DNA from: Clostridiales bacterium
GTDB lineage: Bacteria; Bacillota; Clostridia; Peptostreptococcales; Acidaminobacteraceae
Direction of reading: 5' to 3'
NCBI GenBank assembly: GCA_016342415.1
Contig: JAEIOD010000029.1
Location: 1-63,026, forward strand
Length of the DNA: 63,026 nucleotides
The position numbers and the translations under genes were made by a program. Shown here piece by piece: positions 16,389 through 25,349 of this stretch (within the stretch, counting starts at the first letter, position 1; each line of letters opens with the position of its first letter). The notes below the pieces were generated by a model. The model worked only from the letters and a program-made list of their open reading frames with translations, had not been told where the DNA came from and searched no databases.

Positions 16389-16922
16389 ATGAATAAAATA
16401 ACTTATAGAAGATTAAATTTTGATGAATGTGATAGGATTCAAGAAATTGATATAACACAATATATTAAGAATGCATGGCGAGTAATAGATGGTAAAAGGC
16501 AATTAGTAGAAATAGATTACTTAGAAACTAATTGGCCAGATGGGTTCGAAAGATATCGAAATGCATTAGAGAATATCATGAAAGATGGTGGGATTGCTTT
16601 TGGAGCTTTTAATTCTGATGGCAGTATGGTTGGATTTGTCTCATTAAACATGACAACATTTGGTGAAACATCTAAATATATATTATTAGATTCAATGTTT
16701 GTTTCCAACAATTCAAGAGGTAAGGGAATTGGAAAAAAATTATTTGAACTTTGCTGTGAAAAAGGCAGAAAATGTGGTGTTGACAAGATATATATTTGTG
16801 CAGGATCTGCGGAAGACACAGTAGCTTTTTATAGAAATTGTGGTTGTATAGACGCAATTGAGATAAATCGTTTTTTATACGAGCAAGACACAAGAGATTT
16901 GCAGTTAGAATACAAATTATAG
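16389..16922 (+). CDS. GNAT N-acetyltransferase (cassette 13)
   Basis: A 177-residue GNAT. The acetyl-CoA loop is NNSRGKGIGKKLFELC (residues about 109-124, RGKGIG core). The preceding strand ILLDSMFVSN and the following VDKIYICAGSAEDTVAFYRNCG fit motifs A and B. The first 60 residues contain the acceptor side; the acceptor is unknown. AGAGGT lies before the start. Single gene of its cassette, whose left attC box downstream is already eroded. Confidence 0.85.
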   Translation: MNKITYRRLNFDECDRIQEIDITQYIKNAWRVIDGKRQLVEIDYLETNWPDGFERYRNALENIMKDGGIAFGAFNSDGSMVGFVSLNMTTFGETSKYILLDSMFVSNNSRGKGIGKKLFELCCEKGRKCGVDKIYICAGSAEDTVAFYRNCGCIDAIEINRFLYEQDTRDLQLEYKL

Positions 16923-16937
16923 TTAAAGAATATGAAA

Positions 16938-17104
16938 TACTTTAGTCACCAATACAAAAAGAGCACTAAGGCATTTGCAATGTTTTACACCTATGAACAA
17001 ATCCTCTTACAAACCGAGTCACTTGTCCATTGGACGTTTAGAGGCTCACAGCCATGAGGACAAGCTGTAAGTACAAGGACATCTCAGATGTACTTCCATT
17101 AGTC
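16938..17104 (+). repeat. attC site 13 (left arm decayed)
   Basis: The right half (CTTACAAACCGAGTCACTTG, CAGCCATGAG, CATCTCAGATGTACTTCC) is clear. The right box reads ATTAGTC, so the G at the crossover point is mutated. The left box is only faintly seen as ACTTTAG near 16939. Probably no longer recombinogenic. Confidence 0.75.
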
Positions 17105-17140
17105 GAAATAATCAATCAATACATACGATTGGAGAGTAAA

Positions 17141-17758
17141 ATGGCAAAAAATAGAGAGGTTTTATTATTGAGAATCTTTGAAGGTTATGTACGCAACTAT
17201 CGTAGTCTAAATCTATTTAAGGCAACAAATAGTTCAATGTTTGCTAAAAGAGAAAGAGAATACTTTGCAAGAGTCGGAGAGTACTTAGGATTTTTTCCGT
17301 TTATAGAAGATGCAAACTCAAATCATGGTGATGAAAGATTGAGACCTATGGATCTATCCTGGTGGAAGTGGGATGAAACTCTTGATAGTAAACACTTCTC
17401 TAATCTTGTTTTACATCTAGAAAGAGAAGATTTAAGGAAAAAAGATATGGAAACTGTTAATAAACTATTTTGCTCAACAGACGCTGAACATATTCCTGAT
17501 TATGTAATTGGAATATTAAATGTAGATAATAAGGAACGGATAAGTATTTTACAGTCTGAAGTTAAATCAAAGAATCAAAATCAAAATTCTGAAACTTTAA
17601 TGATTTATAAGTACTATGATGACCTAGAAGATTTGGAACGAATTGAGGCACATTATTTATCAGGAAATCTAAAACATAACGTTATTATATATGCAATATC
17701 GAATATAGATAATACAGGATACTGGATGATGTGTTTTGAAGAAGAATATAAAGCATAA
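17141..17758 (+). CDS. Hypothetical protein (cassette 14)
   Basis: A 205-residue soluble protein that I do not recognise. The frame is open from inside the attC (17054), but the ribosome site GGAG at 17131-17134 points to ATG 17141, so I start there. The sequence is charged, with a central DLSWWKWDETLDSKHFSNL and a beta-rich end (KHNVIIYAISNIDNTGYWMM). It resembles a stand-alone cytoplasmic domain. No neighbour in the cassette gives a hint. Confidence 0.65.
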   Translation: MAKNREVLLLRIFEGYVRNYRSLNLFKATNSSMFAKREREYFARVGEYLGFFPFIEDANSNHGDERLRPMDLSWWKWDETLDSKHFSNLVLHLEREDLRKKDMETVNKLFCSTDAEHIPDYVIGILNVDNKERISILQSEVKSKNQNQNSETLMIYKYYDDLEDLERIEAHYLSGNLKHNVIIYAISNIDNTGYWMMCFEEEYKA

Positions 17759-17769
17759 TAGTTGACTTT

Positions 17770-17850
17770 TTATAACTCCAAATCTGAGGAGAAGTTTGCA
17801 GGCTCATTGATATAAAGCTCAACAGCGTCTAAAATGCCCTTTCGTTATCT
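17770..17850 (+). repeat. attC site 14 (internally deleted, 81 bp)
   Basis: TATAAC, AAATCTGAGGAGAAG, then GCTCAACAGCGTCTAAAATG and GTTATCT (17844-17850). Both arms are recognisable but most of the interior is gone. Confidence 0.7.
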
Positions 17851-17908
17851 GAGGTGATAATATAAAGTATTAATGCTTTGGAAGGATATTGAATGCCAGG
17901 AGGAAATC

Positions 17909-18079
17909 ATGAGGACGAATCTTCAACATGTAAGAGCAAATGTAGAGAACTTACAAAAATCAATTAAATGGTATACGGAAATCTTAGGTTTTGAACTGGA
18001 TAGTCTATGGCCACAAGATAATCCGAACTATGCTGATTTTCGATCCAAGGAAGAGACGTCAACATTTTCTATAATGTGA
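17909..18079 (+). pseudogene. VOC (glyoxalase-like) N-terminal fragment
   Basis: A 56-codon frame with a good ribosome site (AGGAGG) encodes HVRANVENLQKSIKWYTEIL and LGFELDSLWP, the opening of a vicinal-oxygen-chelate domain. The stop at 18077 cuts it where the second metal ligand strand should follow; a full VOC domain is about 120 residues. The remainder is absent, and the AAC(6')-like gene starts 24 bp later, so a deletion probably joined two cassettes. Confidence 0.75.
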
Positions 18080-18102
18080 TTATAAGAACTATGGAGGGAT
18101 AT

Positions 18103-18639
18103 ATGTACATCATTGAATTAACAATTGAAAACAGTAAATATATAAATGAAGCTGCAGAGATATTAAGGCAAGCATTTCCTCACTCATATAAGAACTCTGC
18201 AAAAGAGGAAGTTTTGGAGTGCCTGGAAGCCAAAAAAGTTCTAATTGCCGCAATTGAAGACGATATTTTGATTGGTTTTGTTGGAGCTGTTCCACAATAT
18301 GGTAATACCGCTTGGGAACTTCATCCGTTGGTGGTATCTGAATCCTACCGTTCAAAAGGAGTTGGCACTAAGCTCTGTATGGAGCTTGAACAGATCTTAA
18401 GAAATAAAGGATGTCTTACTATATACCTTGGAAGCGATGATGAAACTTATAGCACAACGCTGAGTCAAACAAATCTTTTTGAAGATACTTTTCGGAAGAT
18501 AGAGAACATCAAGAATTTGAAAAAACATCCATTTGAGTTTTATCAAAAGGTAGGCTACAAAATTGTAGGTGTGATACCAGATGCTAATGGTATGGGGAAA
18601 CCAGATATCTTGTTAGCTAAAGGGATTAGTGATAAATAA
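18103..18639 (+). CDS. AAC(6')-Ii-like aminoglycoside 6'-N-acetyltransferase
   Basis: A 178-residue GNAT that resembles the intrinsic AAC(6')-Ii of Enterococcus faecium across its length. Shared blocks, compared from memory, include LIGFVGAVPQYGNTAWELHP, LTIYLGSDDETYSTTLSQT, NLFEDTF, and HPFEFYQKVGYKIVGVIPDA followed by NGMGKPDI. Such enzymes acetylate the 6'-amine of kanamycin- and tobramycin-type aminoglycosides with acetyl-CoA. The acetyl-CoA loop is SKGVGTKL. The ribosome site ATGGAGGG fits ATG 18103 better than 18076. It lies in a cassette flanked by decayed attC sites; actual resistance is unproven. Confidence 0.85.
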   Translation: MYIIELTIENSKYINEAAEILRQAFPHSYKNSAKEEVLECLEAKKVLIAAIEDDILIGFVGAVPQYGNTAWELHPLVVSESYRSKGVGTKLCMELEQILRNKGCLTIYLGSDDETYSTTLSQTNLFEDTFRKIENIKNLKKHPFEFYQKVGYKIVGVIPDANGMGKPDILLAKGISDK

Positions 18640-18689
18640 GCTTTTAAAAGTTGAGAGTTTAATAATAAGGGAGTTGTTATGTACTGATC

Positions 18690-18882
18690 GGAAATCCATC
18701 TCTTAAAGACATTTTAAAAAAGGTCCATAGATGATTGACTATTACTTTATGGTCCACTAAAGGGCTCTACAAAGAGATTTGAAGTTGTTTAAACCAGTTC
18801 ATATTAACGTTATTTTAGTCCAACAGAGTCTTCTATGAACAAAGGTTGTAAGTTCAGTTGCGCCTCAGATGCGTTGTTGGGA
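18690..18882 (+). repeat. attC site 15 (strongly degraded)
   Basis: AGGTCCATAG, TTAGTCCAACAGAGTC, AAAGGTTGTAAGTTCAG and CGCCTCAGATGCG survive in the normal order, ending in GTTGGGA (18876-18882). The left box is not recognisable. Confidence 0.65.
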
Positions 18883-18936
18883 GATGAACTAGTGCAAGAT
18901 CAATATAATAATGAACTATATAGAGGAGTTGATAAA

Positions 18937-19872
18937 ATGAGTGATAGCAAAAATATTTCTGAACGACATTGGAATCTTTCAGACAAGGGAGAAAGAGAAA
19001 ACAATAGAGAAGAGTTATTTATTGACGATATCATTCAGAAATCACATATTGAACGAGAAATACTATCAAAATTAGATGGTATTAAAACTGTTTTTGATGG
19101 CGGTGCTGGTGCAGGAAGATTTTCGATTTTACTTGCAAAAAGAGGAATTAAAGTGACACATTTTGATATATCACAACCAATGATTGACAAAGCAAAGGAA
19201 CTGGCTAAAGAAGCTGGTGTTGAAAACAATATAACTTTTGTCAGAGGTGCGTTAGAAGACTTGGGTATGTATTCAGATCAGGAGTTTGATATGGTAATAT
19301 CATTTGATGCACCAATATCCTACACTTATCCAAATCATGAAAGTGTAATAAAGAACCTTATTAGAATTGCTAAGAAAAAAATTCTTATAAGTGTATCAAG
19401 TCGGTTAGGAACACTTCCTTATTTTGCTAATCCAATACAAAAAAATCAATTTATTTTGGATAAAACTTCGGATGATAACTTTGTTCGTTGGTGTTTGGAT
19501 AACACAGATAATCAAATAGCTACTTTCAAATTTGATCAAACCTTTTGTGAGGAAGTATTAAATAATGGTCTTTGTGATAATATTGAGAACATAGTTGACT
19601 CTTACATTAAGGGTGAGTCTCCATGGCCAATTACATATCTTTTCATGCCCGACGAGTTAAAAGAAGTCTTAGGAGAAAATGGTGTTGCCAATATTGAGTT
19701 AGCAGGACCTGGTGCATTTGCAAGAACAATTCCAAATGAAATTTTAGTGAAAATTATGCAAGATGAAAGGCAAAAATTAGATTTTCTAGATTTGTGCTAT
19801 CAATATGATAAAAATACTTATGTATGTGGAATGGGAAAGGATAATATATTAGCATATGGTGAACTTAGGTAA
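18937..19872 (+). CDS. Class I SAM-dependent methyltransferase (cassette 16)
   Basis: A 311-residue methyltransferase. Motif I is VFDGGAGAGRFSILLAKRG, followed by the acidic loop HFDISQPMIDKA, and motif IV is EFDMVISFDAPIS. The C-terminal 120 residues form a lid that should set the substrate, which I cannot predict. I start at 18937, where AGAGGAG lies 8 bases ahead; an upstream in-frame ATG (18835) is inside the attC relic and is not a likely start. Comparable single-gene methyltransferase cassettes recur in the array. Confidence 0.82.
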   Translation: MSDSKNISERHWNLSDKGERENNREELFIDDIIQKSHIEREILSKLDGIKTVFDGGAGAGRFSILLAKRGIKVTHFDISQPMIDKAKELAKEAGVENNITFVRGALEDLGMYSDQEFDMVISFDAPISYTYPNHESVIKNLIRIAKKKILISVSSRLGTLPYFANPIQKNQFILDKTSDDNFVRWCLDNTDNQIATFKFDQTFCEEVLNNGLCDNIENIVDSYIKGESPWPITYLFMPDELKEVLGENGVANIELAGPGAFARTIPNEILVKIMQDERQKLDFLDLCYQYDKNTYVCGMGKDNILAYGELR

Positions 19873-19894
19873 AATAAATCAAAAGACTGAAATA

Positions 19895-19978
19895 TTTGAC
19901 TCATAAGGTGTTCAAAGTCTCATAAGCATGAGAGTCAATTATGAGCTCAACGACATCACAGAGCCGAATCCGTTAGAT
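19895..19978 (+). repeat. attC site 16 (right half only)
   Basis: GACTCATAAGGTGTTCAAAG, CATAAGCATGAGAGTC, TATGAGCTCAACGACATCAC and GTTAGAT (19972-19978). The left arm is gone. Confidence 0.7.
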
Positions 19979-20033
19979 GAAATATAATTTAAACGGTTAT
20001 GTATCGTAAATACGAGCAGAGAGGAAAAAATCT

Positions 20034-20544
20034 TTGAATAAGAGAATACCAGTATCTATATCCTTAACTTTATTAATGTTCGTTATAATTGCTTGCATAA
20101 TAGACGATAGTACCAGTTTTGATTTCGAAATAAGTCACAGATATAGAACCAAAAATATAATATCGACTTTTGATAACATATTAGTTCTAGATGTATTTGA
20201 AGGAGTGTAATCTAATAGAACTGGTATTTACAAAAAAAGAAATTAGACTGATAGAAAAGAAGTTTACTGACTTAGATATTGCAAATACTGATTATGATTT
20301 TCTCAATAAAGAATACATTGATATGTCTTCAAAATCATATAATCATTTTATTGTTGAAAATGGAACCCAAAGTTATACGTATTCATGGACAACAAATAAT
20401 GTTCCTACTGGTGGTATAGATGTTGACAAATCTACTCCAATCCCTATAAAAGGATTAGAAAAAGAATTTGATAATCACATGAAGCTTGTAGAATTTGAAG
20501 AATATATAATGAGCATTATTAAAGAAAAAGGATTGATCAAATAG
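20034..20544 (+). pseudogene. Hypothetical lipoprotein, frameshifted (cassette 17)
   Basis: A TTG start with AGAGAGG upstream opens a lipoprotein signal (NKRIPVSISLTLLMFVIIAC, lipobox IIAC). The frame closes at about 20208 (FEGV stop), while coding sequence continues in the frame of 20191 for 117 codons (ELVFTKKEIRLIEKKFTDLD and onward) to 20544. A one-base shift near 20195-20205 would join them into a protein of about 170 residues. The C-terminal part is acidic with a TYSWTTNNVPTGGIDVD segment; no known domain. Confidence 0.65.
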
Positions 20545-20583
20545 CTTTAGTCTGTTCAGGTTTGTATAAATGAGTTATATATC

Positions 20584-20793
20584 ATATAAGACTACATCAG
20601 TGCAGTAGTCCACAGATAAATTGGAAGTATGAGTCAACTATAAGCATGAGTTCAAAAGAGCTTCAAGACATAAAAATAACTTTGTACTTATGAATACTAG
20701 ACATGCAAACCGAATCATTGGATGTACATAGGTTGACAAGCATTAGAACTTGATTGTAATCTCTAAGGTGTCTCAGATGTATTACTGTTTTTA
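20584..20793 (+). repeat. attC site 17 (degraded)
   Basis: Left box CATATAAG preceded by TATAT matches the cassette start GTTAGATGAAAT with three changes. ACTACATCAGTGCAG, AACCGAATCATTGG and TCTCAGATGTATTACT-GTTTTTA follow. Both boxes have lost consensus bases. Confidence 0.75.
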
Positions 20794-20836
20794 ATATTGA
20801 GGCTAGTTAGAAATTGATTTGTTCGAGGAGAATCAT

Positions 20837-21379
20837 ATGAGGAAATTAAGTAGAATTATTATAATATTCATATTACTACTCATTTTGGTTGCATGTGACA
20901 ATAATGCATCTATAATTGATACCGAAGATGAAATTCCTAAGATTGCAATTAAATCAGATGATATCAAAATTGATTATGTTGTTGGTTTGAATTATTGGAA
21001 TAAGAATGTTTATGATAGATCAGATAATTTTTTAGTAATTATGGAAAAGGGATTTGAAGTACTACCATATTTTGAACTAGGTAGTGAGATAACTATTTCA
21101 TTTGATGATGATCTAGCTCCGGATGAATATGAATTATATGATTACATTTTGAATGAGAATGGAACTCCCAAGTATACTGACAACGAAGTAATAAAAAGAC
21201 CTATAAGTTTAGACAAAGGTACAGGAAGTTTTTCTTTAGAAACACATTTTGCAGCCCTATTAAGTTCTCATAGTAATGATTATAAAAATGGTACATCGAT
21301 CAGAGGATTTAAACTTGTATGTAGATGGGGAGAAGACGAGTGTGAATATGGATTCATTATTAGAAGTGATGCTCATTGA
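20837..21379 (+). CDS. Hypothetical lipoprotein
   Basis: A 180-residue predicted lipoprotein (MRKLSRIIIIFILLLILVAC, lipobox LVAC). I choose 20837 because CGAGGAG lies ahead; the in-frame 20819 start lacks one. The mature part is probably an Ig-like or beta-sandwich fold (FLVIMEKGFEVLPYFELGSE, ISFDDDLAPDEYELYDYI) of unknown function. A small hairpin GATTGTT/AACAATC follows the stop and may end transcription. The attC that once closed this cassette is not visible. Confidence 0.7.
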   Translation: MRKLSRIIIIFILLLILVACDNNASIIDTEDEIPKIAIKSDDIKIDYVVGLNYWNKNVYDRSDNFLVIMEKGFEVLPYFELGSEITISFDDDLAPDEYELYDYILNENGTPKYTDNEVIKRPISLDKGTGSFSLETHFAALLSSHSNDYKNGTSIRGFKLVCRWGEDECEYGFIIRSDAH

Positions 21380-21524
21380 TGATTGTTTCAACAATCACCC
21401 ACAACCTTTCAGGTGAATTTCGTTAACGACATACAGTTTAAATACATTACTATGTATACTGTGATGGTGGGTTAATAAATTAAAGTATGATACTAAACAG
21501 CAAAATCAAAGGAGATTAACAAAT

Positions 21525-22031
21525 ATGTTAACAGAAAACATTGTTACCGAAAGATTAGTATTAAGAGAAATGACTAAAGAAGATGCTCAAGATGTATATG
21601 ATATTTGGAGTACTGAAGATAACTCTAAATACATGAATGACCCAGTTGAGTCTGTAGAGGAAGTAAAAGCAATATTTGAGAGCACAGAGCCTAGAATAGG
21701 TTACTTACTAGTGGTTACTGATAAAAAGTCCGGAGAAATTATAGGAACAATTTGTCCTGGTCCAACAAACGATCCAAATGAATGGGGATTTGGCTATTCA
21801 TTTAAGAAGTCCGTTTGGGGCAAAGGATACGCAACAGAGACTTTGAAAGCAATTATAGAACTTGGAAAAAGCGAAGGTATTAACAAGTTCATATCAGAGT
21901 GTGCTGCTGAAAACAAAGGTTCTGCTAAGGTTTTACAGAAATGTGGAATGCAGTTTGATTATGAGGATAGTCTAAGGCAACCTCACTTAGATGTTGTTTA
22001 TGAGTCTCATGTCTATAAATTGATAGTTTAG
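21525..22031 (+). CDS. GNAT N-acetyltransferase, RimJ/RimL type
   Basis: A 168-residue GNAT beginning ENIVTERLVLREMTKEDAQD, a typical RimJ/RimL-like opening. The acetyl-CoA loop SVWGKGYATETLKAIIELG and the FISECAAENKGSAKVLQKCG end-motif are complete. Members of this group acetylate N-terminal or small-molecule amines. AAGGAG precedes the start by 10 bases. It shares an intersite block with a lipoprotein and another GNAT, with no attC between, so sites have been lost here. Confidence 0.87.
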   Translation: MLTENIVTERLVLREMTKEDAQDVYDIWSTEDNSKYMNDPVESVEEVKAIFESTEPRIGYLLVVTDKKSGEIIGTICPGPTNDPNEWGFGYSFKKSVWGKGYATETLKAIIELGKSEGINKFISECAAENKGSAKVLQKCGMQFDYEDSLRQPHLDVVYESHVYKLIV

Positions 22032-22072
22032 GAAGTTAAGTCTGATTGAGTTAACTTGGTATATAATCCAGT

Positions 22073-22110
22073 AAAATCACCTGAAGCATAACTTTGGGTG
22101 ATTTTAGATT
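22073..22110 (+). terminator. Hairpin terminator after GNAT gene
   Basis: AAAATCACC (22073-22081) pairs with GGTGATTTT (22097-22105). A short T-poor tail weakens the case. Confidence 0.5.
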
Positions 22111-22298
22111 AATACATATTTCAGGTAATAATAGAAAATCCAGCTCTATTTTGCAAAGATTATTGAAAAGAAAAAATATACCATAAATTGTATTCTTAAA
22201 AAAGATTATTGTATATAATAGATATTGTAACTACTTACACAAGTTAAAATTTAGAAGAATATGCGTTAACCACAATTGATCTAATAAGGAGTTATAAA

Positions 22299-22832
22299 TT
22301 GAACGGATTAAGTTTGGTAACCCCATCAAAAGCTTTAGAAGAAAAGATTCTAGAGTATCGACAAGAATACTTTTACTTTGAAGAAGATAATATTAATGGC
22401 AGTTGTGGATTGGCTAGATATAGTGATTTTGATGAATGGCTTAATATTGTTCTTTCAATAAAGCAAGATCAGCTTAGGCACAATGTTCATGCTAGTACAT
22501 TCCTCTCTGTTAGAAAATCAGATGGAAGGATTATCGGAACAGTTCAACTCCGTCATTTTTTAACTGATGATTTAAAGAAACATGGAGGACAAATTGGTTA
22601 TGGCATTCGTCCATCTGAGAGAAAAAAAGGTTATGGAAAAGATCAACTGTTACTTGTATTGGAAGTTGCAAAAGAAATGAACATCCCAAGAGTAGTGATT
22701 ATCTGCGACAAAGATAATATTGCATCAATTCGAACAGTGATGACCTGTGGTGGGATATTAGCGGAAGAAAATTTCTTTGAAGGCATAGAACAGCAAGTAT
22801 ATTGGATAACCATAACCAATAAGCAAAGTTAA
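22299..22832 (+). CDS. GNAT N-acetyltransferase
   Basis: A 177-residue GNAT starting at TTG with AAGGAG 8 bases upstream. Conserved parts are GRIIGTVQLRHFLTDDL, GGQIGYGIRPSERKKGYGKD (acetyl-CoA loop with RKKGYG) and PRVVIICDKDNIASIRTVMT. The substrate is unknown; relatives are often annotated as predicted acetyltransferases. The attC relic 18 follows 52 bp after the stop. Confidence 0.85.
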   Translation: MNGLSLVTPSKALEEKILEYRQEYFYFEEDNINGSCGLARYSDFDEWLNIVLSIKQDQLRHNVHASTFLSVRKSDGRIIGTVQLRHFLTDDLKKHGGQIGYGIRPSERKKGYGKDQLLLVLEVAKEMNIPRVVIICDKDNIASIRTVMTCGGILAEENFFEGIEQQVYWITITNKQS

Positions 22833-22884
22833 CTTATAAAACATAATTATGCACCGATAGGTAGGTTCGTATATTTCAACCACT

Positions 22885-23092
22885 GGATAACACTACATCA
22901 GAGCAGAGATCTATAGGCGAGTGAAAAGATGCTTTTGTAATAACATAAGTATTTATATGCTCTTAGTATCATGGATATACTCGTTTCCCACAGGTCGAAA
23001 ACTCCGTCTTCTGCTCGTTGGTTATCCGCTGGTTACAACCACTAGAGCTGTACTGTAATGTTCAATCAGTCTCAGATACTCTTTGTTAGTGG
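22885..23092 (+). repeat. attC site 18 (both arms present, interior altered)
   Basis: GGATAACACTACATCAGAGC at the left; the interior has a new hairpin (GCTCGTTGGTTATCCGCTGG) and ends TCTCAGATACTCTTT-GTTAGTG (23086-23092). Confidence 0.8.
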
Positions 23093-23121
23093 ATCTGTTT
23101 ATTAAATACTAGGAGATTAAA

Positions 23122-23859
23122 ATGAAAATATTATACGCCATTGGTGGTGGTGAAATAAGCGAGTTAGAAACATATAAAATAGATAAAGCAATTGTCGCTT
23201 CAACAGGAAAGAAAGCACCGAAAGTTCTTTTTATACCAACGGCAAGTGGAGAACCAGAAGGTTATGTTGATTCCTTTAATAAATTATATGGTGAAAAACT
23301 AGGGTGTAAAACAGATGTATTAAGGCTCCTTGAAGGGAATACTAGTCCATTAGAAGCAGAAAAGAAAATTTTATCATCAGATATTATATATGTTGGTGGT
23401 GGTAACACTCGCATGATGATGAAAGTCTGGCAAGAGTATGGGATTGATATTATATTAAAAAAGGCTCATGAAGATGGAATTATCTTAAGTGGTATGAGTG
23501 CAGGTTCGATTTGTTGGTTCAGTAAAGGACAAAGTGACACTGAAGAATTTGAAAGAGGTAGTCTTGATAATTACACCACTGTTGACGGAATAGGTATTTT
23601 TGATGCAATGCATTGCCCGCATTATAACGAAGATACCAGAGACGTAGATTTTGATGAGAGAATAAAATCATTTGATGGAATTGGAATTGCTATTGATAAT
23701 AACTGTGCAATTGAGATAAGAAGTAATACTTTCAAAATACATAAAGCAGATTCAAAGGCAAATGCATATAAGATCTACTACAAAAATGAAGTAGTACACA
23801 AAGTAGTATTAGATAATGAAGAAGAGTACTTATCACTTGAAGAATTAATGAAGTTATAA
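23122..23859 (+). CDS. Peptidase E-like (S51) dipeptidase (cassette 19)
   Basis: A 245-residue S51-family peptidase, cytoplasmic; classical members cleave Asp-X dipeptides. The nucleophile elbow GMSAGSICW holds the catalytic Ser, and the preceding YVGGGNTRMMMKVW and LFIPTASGE blocks match the family. AMHCPHYNEDTR contains the His region. Many related proteins are of uncertain specificity. A start at ATG 23122 has AGGAG 7 bases ahead. It is the only gene between sites 18 and 19. Confidence 0.9.
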   Translation: MKILYAIGGGEISELETYKIDKAIVASTGKKAPKVLFIPTASGEPEGYVDSFNKLYGEKLGCKTDVLRLLEGNTSPLEAEKKILSSDIIYVGGGNTRMMMKVWQEYGIDIILKKAHEDGIILSGMSAGSICWFSKGQSDTEEFERGSLDNYTTVDGIGIFDAMHCPHYNEDTRDVDFDERIKSFDGIGIAIDNNCAIEIRSNTFKIHKADSKANAYKIYYKNEVVHKVVLDNEEEYLSLEELMKL

Positions 23860-23870
23860 ACATTCGATCT

Positions 23871-23930
23871 CATTACACTATATCTGCGAGAAATCTACAG
23901 GTGAGTGAAAAGGTGCGTTTCTGTTAGGGG
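23871..23930 (+). repeat. attC site 19 (60 bp remnant)
   Basis: GATCTCATTACACTATATCT at the left pairs partly with its cassette start GTTAGTGGATC. GGTGCGTTTCT-GTTAGGG closes it at 23930. The whole interior is deleted. Confidence 0.7.
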
Positions 23931-23980
23931 ATTTTCACCTTTATATATGATTTTAGGATAAAATCGAAATGGAGAATTTG

Positions 23981-24844
23981 ATGGATCAAACATATTACAA
24001 TGAAGATATAAAGATCAAAATTGAAAAAGTTTCAGTTGAAGGAAGTGGTGTTATAATCCTCACTGGTCCATCAAGTTGTGGCAAAGGAGAAATTGCCAAA
24101 GAACTCAGGAGACTCCTTTCTATATCAGATGATAGACATTTGTCTATGGGAGATATACTAAGAAATACAATAGAGAAGGCTAGAAATAACCAAAGCTTCA
24201 AAGAAAAATTATCAAATGATTATCATATTAGTGATGAAATCTCAATATTGGATTGTGAACATAATGCATTAGATGTTTTCCCAAAAGTTAAAAAGTATGA
24301 AAGTGACTTAAAGACATTCTTTAGTAATCAAGATGTAATTACTCAATTAGATTGGTTGGAATTTTGTGTAGCAAATGGCTTGCTGATACCAGATGAATGG
24401 ACCGTCAATATTATTAATGCAACTTTTGAACAAAGTGATGATTTCGGCAAGAATATCTATATATTGGATGGTTATCCTAGAACAGTAAAAGCAGCAGAAG
24501 AACTGGTTAATGTGACTAGAAAAATGAATGTCCCAATAATCAAAGTAATCCATTTATCAATTACAAAAAATGAAATGATGAAAAGAGCATTAGGAAGAAA
24601 TCGTATGGATGATGATGTTGAGAGCCTAGAACGGAGATATCAATTTTACGTTGACCATGTACAACCCAGTATAGATTACTTAAAAGAACAATTAGGTTCA
24701 AATAAAGTGGACTTAATTGATGCACATCAACCAATTTATAATGAACAAAATGAAATGGATCTGGAAAAGTCTATAAAACAAGTAGCAATAGATGTTCTAA
24801 AATCTTTTGGATTACCAAGTTATCTATTAAGTATTGGAAGTTAA
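23981..24844 (+). CDS. Adenylate kinase-like nucleotide kinase (cassette 20)
   Basis: A 287-residue P-loop kinase of the adenylate kinase type. The Walker A is LTGPSSCGKGEIAKEL (GPSSCGKG), and LSMGDILR, NIYILDGYPRT and RRYQFYVDHVQP are the AMP-site, DGYPRT and lid-proximal motifs. A Pro- and acid-rich insertion of about 40 residues in the NMP-bind region and an extended C-terminus make it longer than housekeeping Adk (about 215), so the substrate may differ. ATG 23981 has GGAG 6 bases upstream and is preferred over 23969. Confidence 0.85.
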   Translation: MDQTYYNEDIKIKIEKVSVEGSGVIILTGPSSCGKGEIAKELRRLLSISDDRHLSMGDILRNTIEKARNNQSFKEKLSNDYHISDEISILDCEHNALDVFPKVKKYESDLKTFFSNQDVITQLDWLEFCVANGLLIPDEWTVNIINATFEQSDDFGKNIYILDGYPRTVKAAEELVNVTRKMNVPIIKVIHLSITKNEMMKRALGRNRMDDDVESLERRYQFYVDHVQPSIDYLKEQLGSNKVDLIDAHQPIYNEQNEMDLEKSIKQVAIDVLKSFGLPSYLLSIGS

Positions 24845-24848
24845 GGCT

Positions 24849-24900
24849 TGAAAATCACCAAATATACATCTGAGCAAGCTCCACAAACTTGTCTCATTAA
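24849..24900 (+). repeat. attC site 20 (left half only)
   Basis: TTGAAAATCACCAAATATAC then ATCTGAGCAAGCTCCACAAA. The left flank pairs over about 15 bases with the cassette start GTTAGGGGATTTTCA at 23924, an unusually long match that identifies the relic. Confidence 0.7.
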
Positions 24901-25349
24901 GTGAGTTATCATTTTATTTGATGACCAGAAATTTGTATAAGAAAAAAGAAAGAACTGCCTTGAAAAGTGCAGTCCAGTTGTGTTAAACTGCCTTGACTAC
25001 AGGTTTCTTTATTATGATGATACTATCGACAATCATAAGGATTATTTGGATAAAAACCAATGTTAAGTACTGTTGTTTATGATAATTTAATTGGTAATTA
25101 TTATATGGGCATATCGGAAGAAGCAGTTCTAATAATCATACTGTAGTTGATTGAATCGCAGCGCCTAAAAATTGGTCGTGTGATGGAAATTATATCAGTT
25201 TCGAAACAAAGAAAGAGTGGTATTAAATCAGGCTTTCTTTTTATTATTATGAGGAATCTGGGTATATTCAGTAAAATTACCAGTATCGTGAAGATTGAAA
25301 CCTGAATACAGAATAAACATAGGCAAACAAAAGGGGTATTAAATATAAT
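24901..25349. other. Gene-free interval of about 450 bp
   Basis: I see no credible gene. There are short coding-like remnants, such as DYRFLYYDDTIDNHKDYLDK near 24996-25055, and a GCAGT-rich inverted pair near 24957-24976. It probably represents one or more decayed cassettes after attC site 20. Confidence 0.5.

Noticed and set aside
17054..17140. Longer N-terminus of the hypothetical protein at 17141
   Set aside because: The extra 29 codons are attC sequence read through by chance, and the ribosome site is just before 17141.
18835..18936. Start of the methyltransferase at 18835
   Set aside because: The upstream 34 codons lie in attC relic 15; the AGAGGAG site supports 18937.
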